Origin: Woeseiaceae bacterium
GTDB taxonomy: Bacteria; Pseudomonadota; Gammaproteobacteria; Steroidobacterales; Woeseiaceae
Direction: 5' to 3'
NCBI GenBank assembly: GCA_028280615.1
Contig: JANQLK010000020.1
Location: 21,216-85,215, forward strand
DNA length: 64,000 bases
Below are positions 43,041 through 53,213 of this stretch, piece after piece; the first letter of the stretch is position 1, and every line of letters starts with the position of its first letter. Made by a program: the position numbers and the translations under genes. A model generated the notes under the pieces. That model was given only the letters and a program-made list of their open reading frames with translations. It had not been told where the DNA came from and did not search any database.

Positions 43041-44542
43041 TGAGCAAAGAGATCTTGATGGTCGCCGACGCGGTATCGAACGAGAAAGGCGTCGAGAAGG
43101 ACATTATTTTTGAAGCAATCGAGCTGGCTTTGGCGTCGGCCACGCGCCGCAAGCACGGCGACGACATCGACGTCCGCGTCGCGATCGACCGTGAGACGGG
43201 CGATTACGACACCTTTCGCCGCTGGCTGGTGTTCGAGGACGAGTCCACCGAGCTCGAGTTCCCGGATCGCGAGCTGCGCATGATCGATGCCGTCGACGTA
43301 GACGACAACGCTGAACCGGGTGGCTACGTCGAGGTTCCGATGGAATCGGTCGAGTTCGGGCGTATCGCCGCGCAGGCCGCCAAGCAGGTCATCGTGCAGA
43401 AGGTCCGCGAGGCCGAGCGCGAGCAGGTCATCGAGGAATACCAGGATCGCGAGGGCGAACTCCTGTCGGGGCTGGTCAAACGCGTCGACCGCAATGGCGT
43501 CTACATCGACCTGGGCGGCAATGCCGAAGGCTTCGTGCCGCGCGACCAGATGGTGCCGCGCGAGCCCGTCCGCCCGCAGGACCGGATCAAGGCGCTGCTG
43601 ACCGAAGTCCGATCGGAGCCGCGCGGCCCGCAGCTGTTCATGACCCGCACGTCGCCGCAGTTCCTGATCGAGCTGTTCAAGATCGAGGTGCCGGAAGTGG
43701 GCCAGGGGCTCATCGACATTCTCGGCGCGGCGCGCGACCCGGGCCTTCGCGCGAAGATCGCCGTTCGCAGCAACGACAACCGCATCGACGCCGTCGGGGC
43801 ATGCGTGGGTATGCGCGGTTCGCGAGTTCAGGCCGTGTCCAACGAACTGGCCGGCGAGCGCGTGGACATCATTCTCTGGGACGACAACCCGGCACAGTTC
43901 GTCGTCAACGCGATGTCGCCGGCCGAGGTCGTGTCGATCGTCGTCGACGAGGACGCGCACAGCATGGATATCGCCGTCGACGAGGACAAGCTGTCGCAGG
44001 CCATCGGCCGCGGCGGGCAGAACATCCGCCTGGCCAGCGAGCTGTCCGGCTGGGAGCTCAACGTCATGACCGCCGCCGACGCCGAGCAGAAGAGCGAGGC
44101 CGAGATGAAGGAACTCATCGAGCTGTTCTCGAAGCAGCTCGACGTCGACGAGGAAGTGGGCCTGATCCTGGTTCAGGAGGGCTTTTCGACGATCGAGGAG
44201 GTTGCCTACGTGCCGGCCTCCGAGCTGATCGAAATCGAGGAGTTCGACGAGGACATCGTCGAGGAGCTTCGCAGCCGGGCGCGCGACGTGCTGCTGACGC
44301 AGGCCATCGTGCAGGAGGAGAAGATCGACGAGACCGAGCCGGCGGAAGATCTCTTGAATCTCGAAGGCATGGACAAGGGGCTTGCCTATCTGCTGGCGAG
44401 CAAGGGCGTCGTCACGCGCGAAGATCTCGCGGAGCTGGCGACCGACGACCTGCTGGAGATCAATGAGATGGAACAGGAGCAGGCCGCCGCGCTGATCATG
44501 AAAGCGCGCGAGCACTGGTTTGAAGCGGAGCAACAGGCCTGA
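43040..44542 (+). CDS. nusA: Transcription termination/antitermination factor NusA
   Basis: 500 residues, near the 495 of E. coli. N-terminal RNA polymerase-binding domain (EILMVADAVSNEKGVEKDII), S1 domain (LLSGLVKRVDRNGVYIDLGG), KH1/KH2 (VGACVGMRGSRVQAVSNELA, GERVDIILWDDNPAQFVVNA, and KLSQAIGRGGQNIRLASEL), and two C-terminal acidic repeats (EVGLILVQEGFSTIEEVAYV and MDKGLAYLLASKGVVTREDL), the repeats present in gammaproteobacteria that contact the alpha subunit and lambda N. Starts at an ATG overlapping the rimP stop. Confidence 0.97.
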   Translation: MSKEILMVADAVSNEKGVEKDIIFEAIELALASATRRKHGDDIDVRVAIDRETGDYDTFRRWLVFEDESTELEFPDRELRMIDAVDVDDNAEPGGYVEVPMESVEFGRIAAQAAKQVIVQKVREAEREQVIEEYQDREGELLSGLVKRVDRNGVYIDLGGNAEGFVPRDQMVPREPVRPQDRIKALLTEVRSEPRGPQLFMTRTSPQFLIELFKIEVPEVGQGLIDILGAARDPGLRAKIAVRSNDNRIDAVGACVGMRGSRVQAVSNELAGERVDIILWDDNPAQFVVNAMSPAEVVSIVVDEDAHSMDIAVDEDKLSQAIGRGGQNIRLASELSGWELNVMTAADAEQKSEAEMKELIELFSKQLDVDEEVGLILVQEGFSTIEEVAYVPASELIEIEEFDEDIVEELRSRARDVLLTQAIVQEEKIDETEPAEDLLNLEGMDKGLAYLLASKGVVTREDLAELATDDLLEINEMEQEQAAALIMKAREHWFEAEQQA

Positions 44543-44568
44543 AGGCCGGTTCCGGAGTGGAGTAAAGC

Positions 44569-47103
44569 ATGGCCGACGTCACAGTTGCACAATTTGCGGA
44601 AGTGCTGAAAGTGCCGGTGGACAAGCTGCTGTCGCAGCTTGATGAAGCCGGCATCAAGGTGAAAGGTTCCGAAGACACGATCAGCGAGGACGCGAAACTC
44701 GAGCTCTTGACGCACCTGCGCAGGAGCCATGGGCAGGGCGATTCGAAGTCGACGGTCGCCGCGCCGCGCAAGATCACGCTGAAGCGCAAATCGCAGTCCG
44801 AGCTGCGCATGTCCGGCGCGCAGGGACGGTCGCGGACCGTCAACGTCGAGGTGCGCCGCAAGCGGACCTACGTCAAGCGCGACGTGCTCGAGGAGCAGGC
44901 CAAGCAGGAGCAGGAGGAGCTCGACGCAAAGCGCCGCGCCGAGGAGGATCGCCTCGCGGCCGAGAAGGCCGAGCAGCAACGAATCGAGGCGGAGAAGGAG
45001 GCCGAGGCCAAGCGCGCCGAGGAGGAGCGGCAGAAGGAGGAGAAAGCCCGCGCCGACGCCGAAGAGGAAGCGCGCAAGGCCGCCGAAGAGGCCGCCAGGG
45101 CCGCGCAGGACGAAAAAGTGCGGCTCGAAAAGGCCGAGCAGGACGCCCGGACCCGCCGTCAGAAGGACAAGGCGAAGCCGTCGGCCAAGCGCACCGAGAC
45201 CCGGTACGGACGCAAGGAGCTGCACGTCGCTGGCGACAAGAGCGGCCGCCGGCGCCGCAAGACGCCCACCCGGCGCCGCGCCGTGTCACTGGGCGGCGAC
45301 TCGCAGCACGGCTTCGAGAAGCCGACCGCCCCGGTGGTCCGCGAGGTCGAGATTCCGGAGAGCATTTCCGTCGCAGACCTCGCGCAGCGCATGGCGATCA
45401 AGGGCAACCAGGTCGTCAAGGTGCTGTTCAACATGGGCGCGATGGTCACGATCAACCAGGTGATCGACCAGGATACGGCAACGCTCGTCGTCGAAGAACT
45501 GGGCCACGTTGCCAAACAGATTTCCGAGGCGGACGTCGATGAGCAGCTGCTCGCGGAAGAAATCAAGGCGGCCGAAAACCAGGGCGATGCCCAGACGCGC
45601 CCACCGGTCGTGACGATCATGGGCCACGTCGACCACGGCAAGACGTCGCTGCTCGACTACATTCGCCGCACCAAGGTGGCGGCCGGCGAGGCGGGCGGTA
45701 TCACCCAGCACATCGGCGCGTACTCGGTCGAGACCGACAAGGGCCGCGTTTCGTTCCTCGACACGCCGGGCCATGCCGCGTTCACGGCGATGCGCGCGCG
45801 CGGTGCCCAGGCGACGGACATCGTCGTGCTCGTCGTGGCCGCGGACGACGGCGTCAAGCCGCAGACCGTCGAGGCTATCGAGCACTCGAAGGCCGCGGAA
45901 GTCCCGATGGTCGTCGCCGTGAACAAAATCGATCGCGAGAACGCCGATCCGGAACGGGTGCGCAACGAGCTGTCGCAGCACGAGGTCATTCCCGAGGAGT
46001 GGGGCGGCGATCACCTGTTCGTGAACGTCTCCGCACACACGGGCGAGGGCATCGACACGCTGCTCGAGTCGATCCTGTTGCAGGCCGAAGTCATGGACCT
46101 CAAGGCGCCCGCGAAGGGCCCCGCGCAGGGGCTCGTCATCGAGTCCAGCCTCGAAAAGGGGCGTGGCGCCGTAGCGACCCTGCTCGTCCAGTCGGGCACC
46201 CTCAAGCAGGGTGACATGATTATCGCGGGCGAGGAGTACGGCAGGATTCGCAACATGTTCGACGAAACCGGCAAGTCGGTAAAGGCCGCCGGCCCGTCGA
46301 GCCCGGCCGTGGTGCTTGGCCTTTCCAAGACGCCCAACGCCGGCGACGATTTCCTGGTCGTGAAGAACGAGCGCAAGGCGCGCGAGGTCGCGGAGTTCCG
46401 CCAGACCAAGACGCGCGATGCGAAGCTGGCCCAGCAGCAGGCGTCGAAGCTCGAGGACATGTTCAGCCAGATGGAAGACGGCAAGGCCGAATCGGTCTCG
46501 CTGATCATCAAGTCGGACGTGCACGGCAGCGCGGAGGCGCTTCGCGACTCGCTGACCAAGCTCTCGAACGACGAGGTCAAGGTCAATGTCCTGAGCTCCG
46601 CCGTCGGCGGCATCACCGAGACCGATGCCAATCTCGCCGCCGCATCGAATGCCGTCATCATCGGCTTCAACGTTCGCGCGGACGCCGCGGCGCGTTCGGC
46701 GATCAAGGAGTCGGGCGTCGACGTGCGCTACTACAGCATCATCTACGAGGCGATCGACGACGTGAAAGCAGCCATCAGCGGCCTGCTCGCGCCCGAGATC
46801 CGAGAGCAGATCGTGGGGCTTGCGGAAGTCAAGGAAGTGTTCAAGTCTCCGAGCCTTGGCGACATCGCGGGCTCGATCGTCCTCGAAGGCTATGTCAAGC
46901 GTTCCAATCCGATTCGCGTGCTGCGCGACAACGTCGTCATCTACGAGGGCGAGCTCGAATCGCTGCGGCGGTTCAAGGATGACGTCAACGAGGTGCGCGC
47001 CGGCACCGAGTGCGGTATCGGCGTCAAGAACTACAACGACGTCCGGGTCGGCGATCAGATCGAGTGCTTCGAGCGCGTGGAAGTCGCTCGGACGCTCGAG
47101 TAG
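44569..47103 (+). CDS. infB: Translation initiation factor IF-2
   Basis: 844 residues. N-terminal IF2_N domain ([20 protein letters not shown]), then a long charged coiled coil of Glu/Lys/Ala/Arg (residues ~110-215) and a second IF2_N ([20 protein letters not shown]). GTPase core: G1 [15 protein letters not shown]2 [11 protein letters not shown]3 DTPGHAAF, G4 NKID. Beta-barrel and C2 fMet-tRNA-binding domain follow ([21 protein letters not shown] split across the end). GGAGTGGAG precedes the ATG. Binds initiator tRNA and promotes 70S initiation. Twenty-six nt after nusA. Confidence 0.97.
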   Translation: MADVTVAQFAEVLKVPVDKLLSQLDEAGIKVKGSEDTISEDAKLELLTHLRRSHGQGDSKSTVAAPRKITLKRKSQSELRMSGAQGRSRTVNVEVRRKRTYVKRDVLEEQAKQEQEELDAKRRAEEDRLAAEKAEQQRIEAEKEAEAKRAEEERQKEEKARADAEEEARKAAEEAARAAQDEKVRLEKAEQDARTRRQKDKAKPSAKRTETRYGRKELHVAGDKSGRRRRKTPTRRRAVSLGGDSQHGFEKPTAPVVREVEIPESISVADLAQRMAIKGNQVVKVLFNMGAMVTINQVIDQDTATLVVEELGHVAKQISEADVDEQLLAEEIKAAENQGDAQTRPPVVTIMGHVDHGKTSLLDYIRRTKVAAGEAGGITQHIGAYSVETDKGRVSFLDTPGHAAFTAMRARGAQATDIVVLVVAADDGVKPQTVEAIEHSKAAEVPMVVAVNKIDRENADPERVRNELSQHEVIPEEWGGDHLFVNVSAHTGEGIDTLLESILLQAEVMDLKAPAKGPAQGLVIESSLEKGRGAVATLLVQSGTLKQGDMIIAGEEYGRIRNMFDETGKSVKAAGPSSPAVVLGLSKTPNAGDDFLVVKNERKAREVAEFRQTKTRDAKLAQQQASKLEDMFSQMEDGKAESVSLIIKSDVHGSAEALRDSLTKLSNDEVKVNVLSSAVGGITETDANLAAASNAVIIGFNVRADAAARSAIKESGVDVRYYSIIYEAIDDVKAAISGLLAPEIREQIVGLAEVKEVFKSPSLGDIAGSIVLEGYVKRSNPIRVLRDNVVIYEGELESLRRFKDDVNEVRAGTECGIGVKNYNDVRVGDQIECFERVEVARTLE

Positions 47104-47132
47104 CTTCGCGGATTCGAGGCAGGCAGCTATCG

Positions 47133-47513
47133 ATGGCACGCGAATTCTCACGTAACCAGCGGCTGGGCAACCAGGTGCTTCGGACTTTGTCGGAACTGCT
47201 GCGGCACGAGGTCAAGGATCCCCGGCTCGAGTCTCTGTCGTTGACGGCCGTCGAGCTGTCGCGGGACCTGGGCGTCGCTCGTGTCTATTTCAGCCTGCTC
47301 GATCCGGCCGCTGATCCGGGGCCCGCGGCAGCCGGCCTCGAGCGCGCATCCGGTTTCCTGCGTGGCAAGCTCGGCCATGCTCTGAAAGTTAGGCATGTGC
47401 CGGAGCTGCGCTTCGTGCACGACGACAGCGCCGCACATGCCATGCACATTAGCGAGCTGCTCGACAAGACGGGCGACGTCGGCCCGGCCCGCGACAGCGA
47501 CGAACCGAGCTGA
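47133..47513 (+). CDS. rbfA: Ribosome-binding factor A
   Basis: 126 residues from the ATG at 47133. KH-type fold: REFSRNQRLGNQVLRTLSEL, HEVKDPRLESLSLTAVELSR and LGVARVYFSLL, then LKVRHVPELRFVHDDS. Needed for late 16S rRNA 5'-end processing and cold adaptation. Thirty nt after infB and four nt before truB. Confidence 0.95.
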   Translation: MAREFSRNQRLGNQVLRTLSELLRHEVKDPRLESLSLTAVELSRDLGVARVYFSLLDPAADPGPAAAGLERASGFLRGKLGHALKVRHVPELRFVHDDSAAHAMHISELLDKTGDVGPARDSDEPS

Positions 47514-47517
47514 GGCC

Positions 47518-48465
47518 ATGGGGCGGACCCGGCGAGATCGGCTCAAGGCAGTCGATGGCGTGCTGCTGTTGAACAAGCCGTCCGGCCTGAGTTCCAACCA
47601 GGCGCTGCAACGTGTAAAGCGTCTGCTCAACGCGCGCAAAGCGGGTCATACGGGTAGTCTCGACCCCGCAGCAACCGGCATGCTGCCGCTGTGCTTCGGC
47701 GAGGCGACCAAGGTCTGCTCGTTCCTGCTCGATGCGGACAAGACCTATCGGGTGACGGCGCGGCTCGGCACGCAGACGGACACCGGCGACGCCGACGGCA
47801 AGCCGATCGCCGAGGCCGAGGTCCCGGCGCTCGACGAGACGGCCTGGCGCGACGTTCTCGAAGGCTTTCTCGGCGAGAGCGAGCAGTTGCCGCCGATGTA
47901 TTCGGCGCTCAAGAAAGACGGCAAGCGACTCTACGAGCTGGCCCGCAAGGGCGAGACCGTCGAACGCAAGCGGAGGCGAATCAGGATCGACGCGATCGAT
48001 CTCCTCGAAGCCGCGGGCACGCGCCTCGTGTTTCGCGTGAGCTGCTCGAAAGGCACTTATGTGCGGTCGCTCGTCGAGGACATTGCGGCATGCGCGGGAA
48101 CGCTTGCGCACACCGAACGGCTGCACAGGGAGCGCGTGGGGCGTTTTGACGCCGGACGGATGATCGATCTCACGGACGCGGAGGCGCTCGCGGAGGCGCC
48201 GGACGAAGCGCTCGAAGCGCGCCTGTTGCCGCCCGATGCGGCGTTGACGGGCATGCCGGCCGTTACGCTGACGGCCGGGGAGGCGGAGGCTTTCCGCCAT
48301 GGACAGACAGTCGTCCCCGCGACGGCGGCGGCGAGCGGCCTCGCGAGGGTTTACGGACCGGGTGGGGCCGAAGACTTCCTGGGCGTGGGAGAGGCCGCCG
48401 CGGGCGGCGCCATCGCACCCCGGCGGGTATTCGCGGGACGCCCAAAAAAGTCCCCAAATAGTTGA
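47518..48465 (+). CDS. truB: tRNA pseudouridine(55) synthase TruB
   Basis: 315 residues from ATG at 47518 (GAGG just upstream, in the rbfA stop region). Catalytic motif GHTGSLDPAATGMLPLCFGE contains the active-site Asp; further motifs KTYRVTARLGTQTDTGDADG, PPMYSALKKDGKRLYELARK and VSCSKGTYVRSLVEDIA are typical. C-terminal PUA-like region is present (ARVYGPGGAEDFLGVGEAA). Makes pseudouridine 55 in the T loop of tRNAs. Confidence 0.96.
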   Translation: MGRTRRDRLKAVDGVLLLNKPSGLSSNQALQRVKRLLNARKAGHTGSLDPAATGMLPLCFGEATKVCSFLLDADKTYRVTARLGTQTDTGDADGKPIAEAEVPALDETAWRDVLEGFLGESEQLPPMYSALKKDGKRLYELARKGETVERKRRRIRIDAIDLLEAAGTRLVFRVSCSKGTYVRSLVEDIAACAGTLAHTERLHRERVGRFDAGRMIDLTDAEALAEAPDEALEARLLPPDAALTGMPAVTLTAGEAEAFRHGQTVVPATAAASGLARVYGPGGAEDFLGVGEAAAGGAIAPRRVFAGRPKKSPNS

Positions 48466-48567
48466 TTTTGGACTGTTAAAGGGCTTGAGCAGACGCTAGA
48501 ATACCGCGCTCGAAAACGAGCCCAGAATTGAGACGTACTACGTAAGGTACTGTGGAGTATTTGAGGA

Positions 48568-48837
48568 ATGTCACTTTCCAGTGAAGCAAAAGCGAAGATT
48601 GTCGCCGACTACGGTCGCGGCAAGGACGACACCGGCTCGCCTGAAGTTCAGGTCGCGCTGCTGTCCGCACGGATTTCAGAGCTCACCGAGCACTTCGGGG
48701 AGCACAAGAAGGATCATCACAGCCGTCAGGGTCTCCTGCGGATGGTCAACAAGCGGCGCAAGCTGTTGGACTATCTCAAGTCTCGGGACCAGGACCGCTA
48801 CCGCGAGCTGATCTCCCGGCTCGGCCTGCGCCGCTAG
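48568..48837 (+). CDS. rpsO: 30S ribosomal protein S15
   Basis: 89 residues, exactly the usual length. [40 protein letters not shown] and [20 protein letters not shown] are standard S15. Binds 16S rRNA central domain early in assembly. GAGTATTTGAGGA precedes the ATG. Located 102 nt after truB and 102 nt before pnp, the conserved gammaproteobacterial order. Confidence 0.98.
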   Translation: MSLSSEAKAKIVADYGRGKDDTGSPEVQVALLSARISELTEHFGEHKKDHHSRQGLLRMVNKRRKLLDYLKSRDQDRYRELISRLGLRR

Positions 48838-48939
48838 TCCAGCGGCCCGTCTCGGCAACGCCTAAGCCTCCGGTCGTTCCCTTAAAACGGGTACGCAGGG
48901 GCTTACTGTTGCCTTTCCCCCTTTAAACGAGCATTTATC

Positions 48940-51030
48940 GTGAAATCAATTACCAAGAGTTTTACTTTCGGTGGCCATGACGTGTCACTGACGACGGGCG
49001 CAATCGCCCGCCAGGCAGACGGCGCCGTCATCGTGGACATGGCCGACACGGTCGTCATGGTGACCGCGGTCGGCCGCAAGGCCGCCGATCCGGGACGCGA
49101 CTTCTTCCCGCTGACGGTCAACTACCAGGAGAAGGCATACGCCGCAGGCAAGATTCCCGGCGGCTTCTTCAAGCGCGAGGGCCGGCCCAGCGAGAAAGAG
49201 ACGCTGGTCTGCCGCCTGATCGACCGTCCGATCCGTCCGCTGTTTCCCAAGGGCTTCAAGAATGAGGTCCAGGTGATCGCCAACGTCATGTCGCTGAACC
49301 CGGAAGTCGATCCCGACATCCCGGCTATGATCGGCGCCTCGGCGGCGCTCGCAATCTCGGGCATGCCGTTCGCGGGTCCGATCGGCGCCGCGCGCGTCGG
49401 CTACAAGGACGGCAACTATATGCTGAACCCGAACAAGAGCGATCTCGAGAACTCGCAGCTCGATCTAGTTGTCGCGGGCACGCACGACGCCGTGCTCATG
49501 GTCGAATCCGAGGCCAATATGCTGTCGGAAGAAGTCATGCTCGGCGCCGTCATGTTCGGTCACGAGCAGATGCAGGCAGCCATCGAGGCCATCAACGCGC
49601 TCGCCGCCGAGGCGGGTAAGCCGGCCTGGGACTGGCAGGCGCCCGAAGAGGACGAAGCGCTGGCCGCGGCCGTTGCCAAACAGTCGGCCGACGGCCTCGT
49701 CGCGGCGTACGGCATCGGCGACAAGATGGATCGTCAGGCGGCGGTGCGCGAAGTCAAGGACGCGGCGGTCGAAGCGTTGGCCGAGGAAGGCGAGGATGCA
49801 CGCTGGTCAGCCGCCGACGTGCTCGGCGCCGTCTCCAGGCTCGAGAAGGACACGGTTCGCCGCCGGGTCATCGCCGGTGAGCCGCGCATCGACGGACGCG
49901 ACCAGAAGACGGTTCGTCCGATCGACGTCAAGGTCGGTATCCTGCCGCGTTCGCACGGTTCTGCCGTGTTCACGCGCGGTGAGACCCAGGCCATCGTCGC
50001 GACGACGCTGGGTACGGGCCGTGACGCGCAGATCATCGACGCGCTCGAGGGCGAGTACAAAGAGCCGTTCATGCTGCACTACAACTTCCCGCCGTTCTGC
50101 GTGGGCGAGACCGGCTTCGTCGGCTCGCCGAAGCGCCGTGAGATCGGCCACGGCAAGCTCGCCAAGCGCGGCATCCAGGCCGTCATGCCGGATCCCGATG
50201 AATTCGGCTACGTCATCCGCGTCGTATCCGAGATTACCGAATCCAACGGCTCGAGCTCGATGGCGTCGGTCTGCGGCTCGAGCCTGTCGCTCATGGACGC
50301 CGGCGTGCCGATCAAGGCGCCGGTTGCCGGTGTCGCCATGGGGCTCGTCAAGGAAGGCGACGACTTCGCCGTACTGACCGATATCCTCGGCGACGAAGAC
50401 CATCTCGGCGACATGGACTTCAAGGTTGCAGGTAGCGAAAGCGGTATCACGGCACTGCAGATGGACATCAAGATCCAGGGCATCACGCGCGAAATCATGG
50501 ATATCGCGCTGGCGCAGGCGAAAGATGCTCGCCTGCACATCCTGGGCGAGATGAACAAGGTCATCAGCGCGCCGCGCGAAGAGATGTCGGAGTGGGCGCC
50601 GACGATCATGACGATGAAGATCGATCCCGAGAAGATTCGCGACGTCATCGGCAAGGGCGGTGCGACGATTCGCCAGATCACCGAGGAAACGGGCGCAACG
50701 GTCGACATCGACCAGGACGGCACGGTGCGGATTGCATCGGTCGACGGCGCGTCCGGCAAGGAAGCGCATCGCCGCATCGAGCTGATAACGGCCGACGTGG
50801 AGGTCGGGCGTGTCTATGAAGGCAAGGTCGCGCGGCTCATGGACTTCGGTGCATTCGTCACGATCCTGCCGGGCAAGGACGGCCTCGTGCACATCTCGCA
50901 GATCTCCAACGAGCGCGTCGAGAAAGTCAGCGACAAGCTCGCCGAGGGCGACATCGTCAAGGTCAAAGTCCTGGAAGTCGATCGCCAGGGCCGCGTGCGC
51001 CTGTCGATGAAGGAAGTCGAAGCGGCCTGA
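48940..51030 (+). CDS. pnp: Polyribonucleotide nucleotidyltransferase (PNPase)
   Basis: 696 residues from GTG. Two RNase PH cores: first with [20 protein letters not shown] and [20 protein letters not shown], second with [20 protein letters not shown] and [20 protein letters not shown]; catalytic Asp in [20 protein letters not shown] domain ([20 protein letters not shown]) and S1 domain ([20 protein letters not shown]) at the C-terminus. 3'-5' phosphorolytic RNase of the degradosome. Terminator follows 26 nt after the stop. Confidence 0.98.
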   Translation: MKSITKSFTFGGHDVSLTTGAIARQADGAVIVDMADTVVMVTAVGRKAADPGRDFFPLTVNYQEKAYAAGKIPGGFFKREGRPSEKETLVCRLIDRPIRPLFPKGFKNEVQVIANVMSLNPEVDPDIPAMIGASAALAISGMPFAGPIGAARVGYKDGNYMLNPNKSDLENSQLDLVVAGTHDAVLMVESEANMLSEEVMLGAVMFGHEQMQAAIEAINALAAEAGKPAWDWQAPEEDEALAAAVAKQSADGLVAAYGIGDKMDRQAAVREVKDAAVEALAEEGEDARWSAADVLGAVSRLEKDTVRRRVIAGEPRIDGRDQKTVRPIDVKVGILPRSHGSAVFTRGETQAIVATTLGTGRDAQIIDALEGEYKEPFMLHYNFPPFCVGETGFVGSPKRREIGHGKLAKRGIQAVMPDPDEFGYVIRVVSEITESNGSSSMASVCGSSLSLMDAGVPIKAPVAGVAMGLVKEGDDFAVLTDILGDEDHLGDMDFKVAGSESGITALQMDIKIQGITREIMDIALAQAKDARLHILGEMNKVISAPREEMSEWAPTIMTMKIDPEKIRDVIGKGGATIRQITEETGATVDIDQDGTVRIASVDGASGKEAHRRIELITADVEVGRVYEGKVARLMDFGAFVTILPGKDGLVHISQISNERVEKVSDKLAEGDIVKVKVLEVDRQGRVRLSMKEVEAA

Positions 51031-51056
51031 GCCGAGAGCCAGGTCTCGCGAAAACG

Positions 51057-51086
51057 GCCGGGCTGCGAGAGCATCCCGGCTTTTTT
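51057..51086 (+). terminator. Intrinsic terminator of the pnp operon
   Basis: GCCGGG (51057-51062), a 12-nt imperfect loop, CCCGGC (51075-51080), then TTTTTT. It closes the rimP-to-pnp series. Confidence 0.85.
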
Positions 51087-51103
51087 CTTGCCGCGAGGAG
51101 CGT

Positions 51104-52114
51104 CTACATACCCGGCATAGCCATCCTGGGTTCGAGGAACTCGATGATACGACGCGGCAGGTAGAACGACGGCCGTATGGGCGAACCGCCCTCGATGAAG
51201 CCGACGTGGCCGCCGTTCTCGCTGACTTCGAGCGTCACGGCCTCCGACAGCCGGTCGCCGTGGGGAATGACCGCCGGGGTCATGAACGGGTCGTCGAGCG
51301 CGTTGATGATCAGCGTGGGCGTCTCGATGGACTTGAGGAATCCGACCGAACTGCAGCGGTCGTAGTAGTCGTCGCGGCCGGTAAATCCGTGCAGCGGTGC
51401 CGTCACGGCATCGTCGAACTCGGCAAACGTTCGCGCCCGCATCGCACGCTCCCAGTCGAACGCGGCCGTGTGGCGATTGAATTTGCGCTGCAGGGCGTTC
51501 TTCATTCTTTTTATCAGGTAGTACTGATAAACCTTTGAAAATCCACTATCTATTGCTTCAGCACAGACGTGCAGACTGAGCGGCACACAGACGGCCGCGG
51601 CGGCCCGGAGCGGACTCGTGCCGGCAGCCTCGCCGAGGTACTTGAGCAGTACATTGCCGCCCAGCGAGTAGCCGACGGCCGCGATCGGCCCGACCGAATC
51701 GCGCCGGGACAGTTCGTTCAGGAAGTATCGGACGTCGTTGGTTTCGCCGGCGTGGTAGCGGCGCGGCAGCCGGTTCGAATAGTCGCCGCAGTCGCGAAAA
51801 TTCAGCACGCAGCAGTGCCAGCCGCGATCCCGGGCCGCGAGCATCAGGGTTCTGGCATAGGTCGAGCGGGCCGAGCTCTCGAGGCCATGCAGGATGACCA
51901 GCAGCGGCGCCGCGCGCGGAAGCTCGACGAGCGGTTCCACCCAGTCGACCGCCGTGGCATCCCCGTCGGGCAGCTCGAGGATTTCGCGCCGCGTGGGAGG
52001 ATGGCGTCGCGCAATCCACGGCAGGGACGGGAAGATCGTCTGCAAGTGCCGGTGCTTGAGCCAGCGCGGCGGCGCGAAGCGGCTACGGATAATCCTTTTG
52101 TCCGTTGTTTCCAT
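51104..52114 (-). CDS. YheT-family alpha/beta hydrolase
   Basis: 336 residues from the ATG at 52114; a TTG at 52132 would add six but lies inside a terminator hairpin's T-run. N-terminal SRFAPPRWLKHRHLQTIFPS is the conserved YheT/ABHD1-3 opening. Alpha/beta-hydrolase features: oxyanion region LLVILHGLESSARSTYARTL, nucleophile elbow AVGYSLGGNVLLKYLGE (Ser), acid in NALDDPFMTP and His in ENGGHVGFIEGG. Probable esterase/lipase of unknown substrate in the cytoplasm. Confidence 0.87.
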   Translation of the reverse strand: METTDKRIIRSRFAPPRWLKHRHLQTIFPSLPWIARRHPPTRREILELPDGDATAVDWVEPLVELPRAAPLLVILHGLESSARSTYARTLMLAARDRGWHCCVLNFRDCGDYSNRLPRRYHAGETNDVRYFLNELSRRDSVGPIAAVGYSLGGNVLLKYLGEAAGTSPLRAAAAVCVPLSLHVCAEAIDSGFSKVYQYYLIKRMKNALQRKFNRHTAAFDWERAMRARTFAEFDDAVTAPLHGFTGRDDYYDRCSSVGFLKSIETPTLIINALDDPFMTPAVIPHGDRLSEAVTLEVSENGGHVGFIEGGSPIRPSFYLPRRIIEFLEPRMAMPGM

Positions 52115-52130
52115 ACGGGCTGTTGCAAAC

Positions 52131-52160
52131 AAAAAGGCCCCCCGCTTTCGCGGAGGGCCC
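52131..52160 (-). terminator. Intrinsic terminator downstream of gluQ
   Basis: On the minus strand GGCCCTCCGC, GAAA tetraloop, GCGGGGGGCC, then TTTTT: a 10-bp stem with one G-T pair. It lies 138 nt after the gluQ stop and immediately before the YheT-like gene, insulating the two. Confidence 0.85.
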
Positions 52161-52297
52161 GCCGTGGAGTGTTAACCCCTTCAGGCATGCGACAGGGGGC
52201 GGGGGAGCAGACCCCGTCGCACTGAACAAGCTAGGCTATGCCAGGGCTTGCTGTCAAGGTTGTCGAAACCTCGCGCCGAGCCTTTGTTTGCGTGGCG

Positions 52298-53194
52298 TTA
52301 CGAGGGATCCGCGACGGTCTCGAGGCCGGCCAGGGCGGCCAGGTTCCAGTTTTCCATGGCCCACGTCCAGATACCGTCGAGCGATGCCTCGGCAAGCGCG
52401 CCCGGGGGATCCTGCTTGAGCGCTGCGAGAGCGGCGGTCAGCGTCGGCCGCACTTCGACGGTCGGGATTGGCGGAGCTCCGGTCAGCTTGCTGAGCTTGC
52501 TGCCGTCGGGGTGTACCACGACGGGGATGTGCGCATAACCCGGAGTCGCATAGCCCAGGCAGCGCTGCAGCCAGATTTGCCGAGGCGTCGAGTCCATGAG
52601 GTCCATGCCACGGACGATGTCCGTAACCCCGTGTTTATGATCGTCGACGACGACGGCGAGGTGATAGGCGACGAGCCCGTCACGACGATAGACGATGAAG
52701 TCGCCCGATTCGGGCTCGAGGCACTGGCGGTGAGGCCCCTGCAGTCGGTCTGCGAACTCGACGGCCTCGGCGTTCGTGCGCAGTCGAATCGCTGCTTCCG
52801 CGCCCGAGCTGCCGTTGCGGCAGGTGCCGGGATAGACGCTGCCCAGAGGACCTCGCGGAGCGTCCGCCAGCATTTTTCGCGAGCATGTGCAGGGATAGGC
52901 GAGGCCGGCATCGATCAGGCGATCGCGCGCCGCTTCGTGCAGCTTCGAGCTCTGGCTCTGGTAGCTGACTTCGCCATCCCATTCGAAGCCGTAGCGCTGC
53001 AGGGCATCGATGATCAGGCGGTCGGCGCCGCGCTGCTGACGCGGGGGGTCGATATCCTCGATGCGCACGAGCCAGCGACCGCCGCGGGTACGTGCTTCGA
53101 GATAGCTCGCAACGGCGGCGAGCAGCGAGCCGAAGTGCAGAGGGCCGGTCGGGGAAGGAGCAAAGCGGCCCGTGTAGCTGTCCGCCTCGTCCAT
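52298..53194 (-). CDS. gluQ: Glutamyl-Q tRNA(Asp) synthetase
   Basis: 298 residues. Truncated glutamyl-tRNA synthetase: catalytic N-terminus YTGRFAPSPTGPLHFGSLLA (HIGH-like HFGS), zinc site CTCSRK with a later YPGTC, and KMSKS-like DGSKLSKLTG. It lacks the anticodon-binding domain, as expected for GluQRS, which charges Glu onto queuosine of tRNA-Asp. Downstream of dksA, 19 nt apart, the classic gammaproteobacterial dksA-gluQ pair. Confidence 0.95.
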   Translation of the reverse strand: MDEADSYTGRFAPSPTGPLHFGSLLAAVASYLEARTRGGRWLVRIEDIDPPRQQRGADRLIIDALQRYGFEWDGEVSYQSQSSKLHEAARDRLIDAGLAYPCTCSRKMLADAPRGPLGSVYPGTCRNGSSGAEAAIRLRTNAEAVEFADRLQGPHRQCLEPESGDFIVYRRDGLVAYHLAVVVDDHKHGVTDIVRGMDLMDSTPRQIWLQRCLGYATPGYAHIPVVVHPDGSKLSKLTGAPPIPTVEVRPTLTAALAALKQDPPGALAEASLDGIWTWAMENWNLAALAGLETVADPS

Positions 53195-53213
53195 ACCGGG
53201 GTCCGCCGACGAA

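Noticed and set aside
42851..47151. Very long antisense frames (over 500 codons) opposite nusA and infB
   Set aside because: Artefact of high-GC codon bias; sense strand proteins are universally conserved and the antisense frames match nothing.
48461..48502. Promoter for rpsO (TAGAAT with TTGGAC or TTAAAG)
   Set aside because: Available -35 hexamers give spacers of 23 or 15 nt; neither is convincing although a promoter here is expected from E. coli.
52165..52297. GC-rich stem GCGAC/GTCGC between gluQ and its terminator
   Set aside because: Stem has a bulge and a long loop and no T-run follows in either direction; not called as a terminator.
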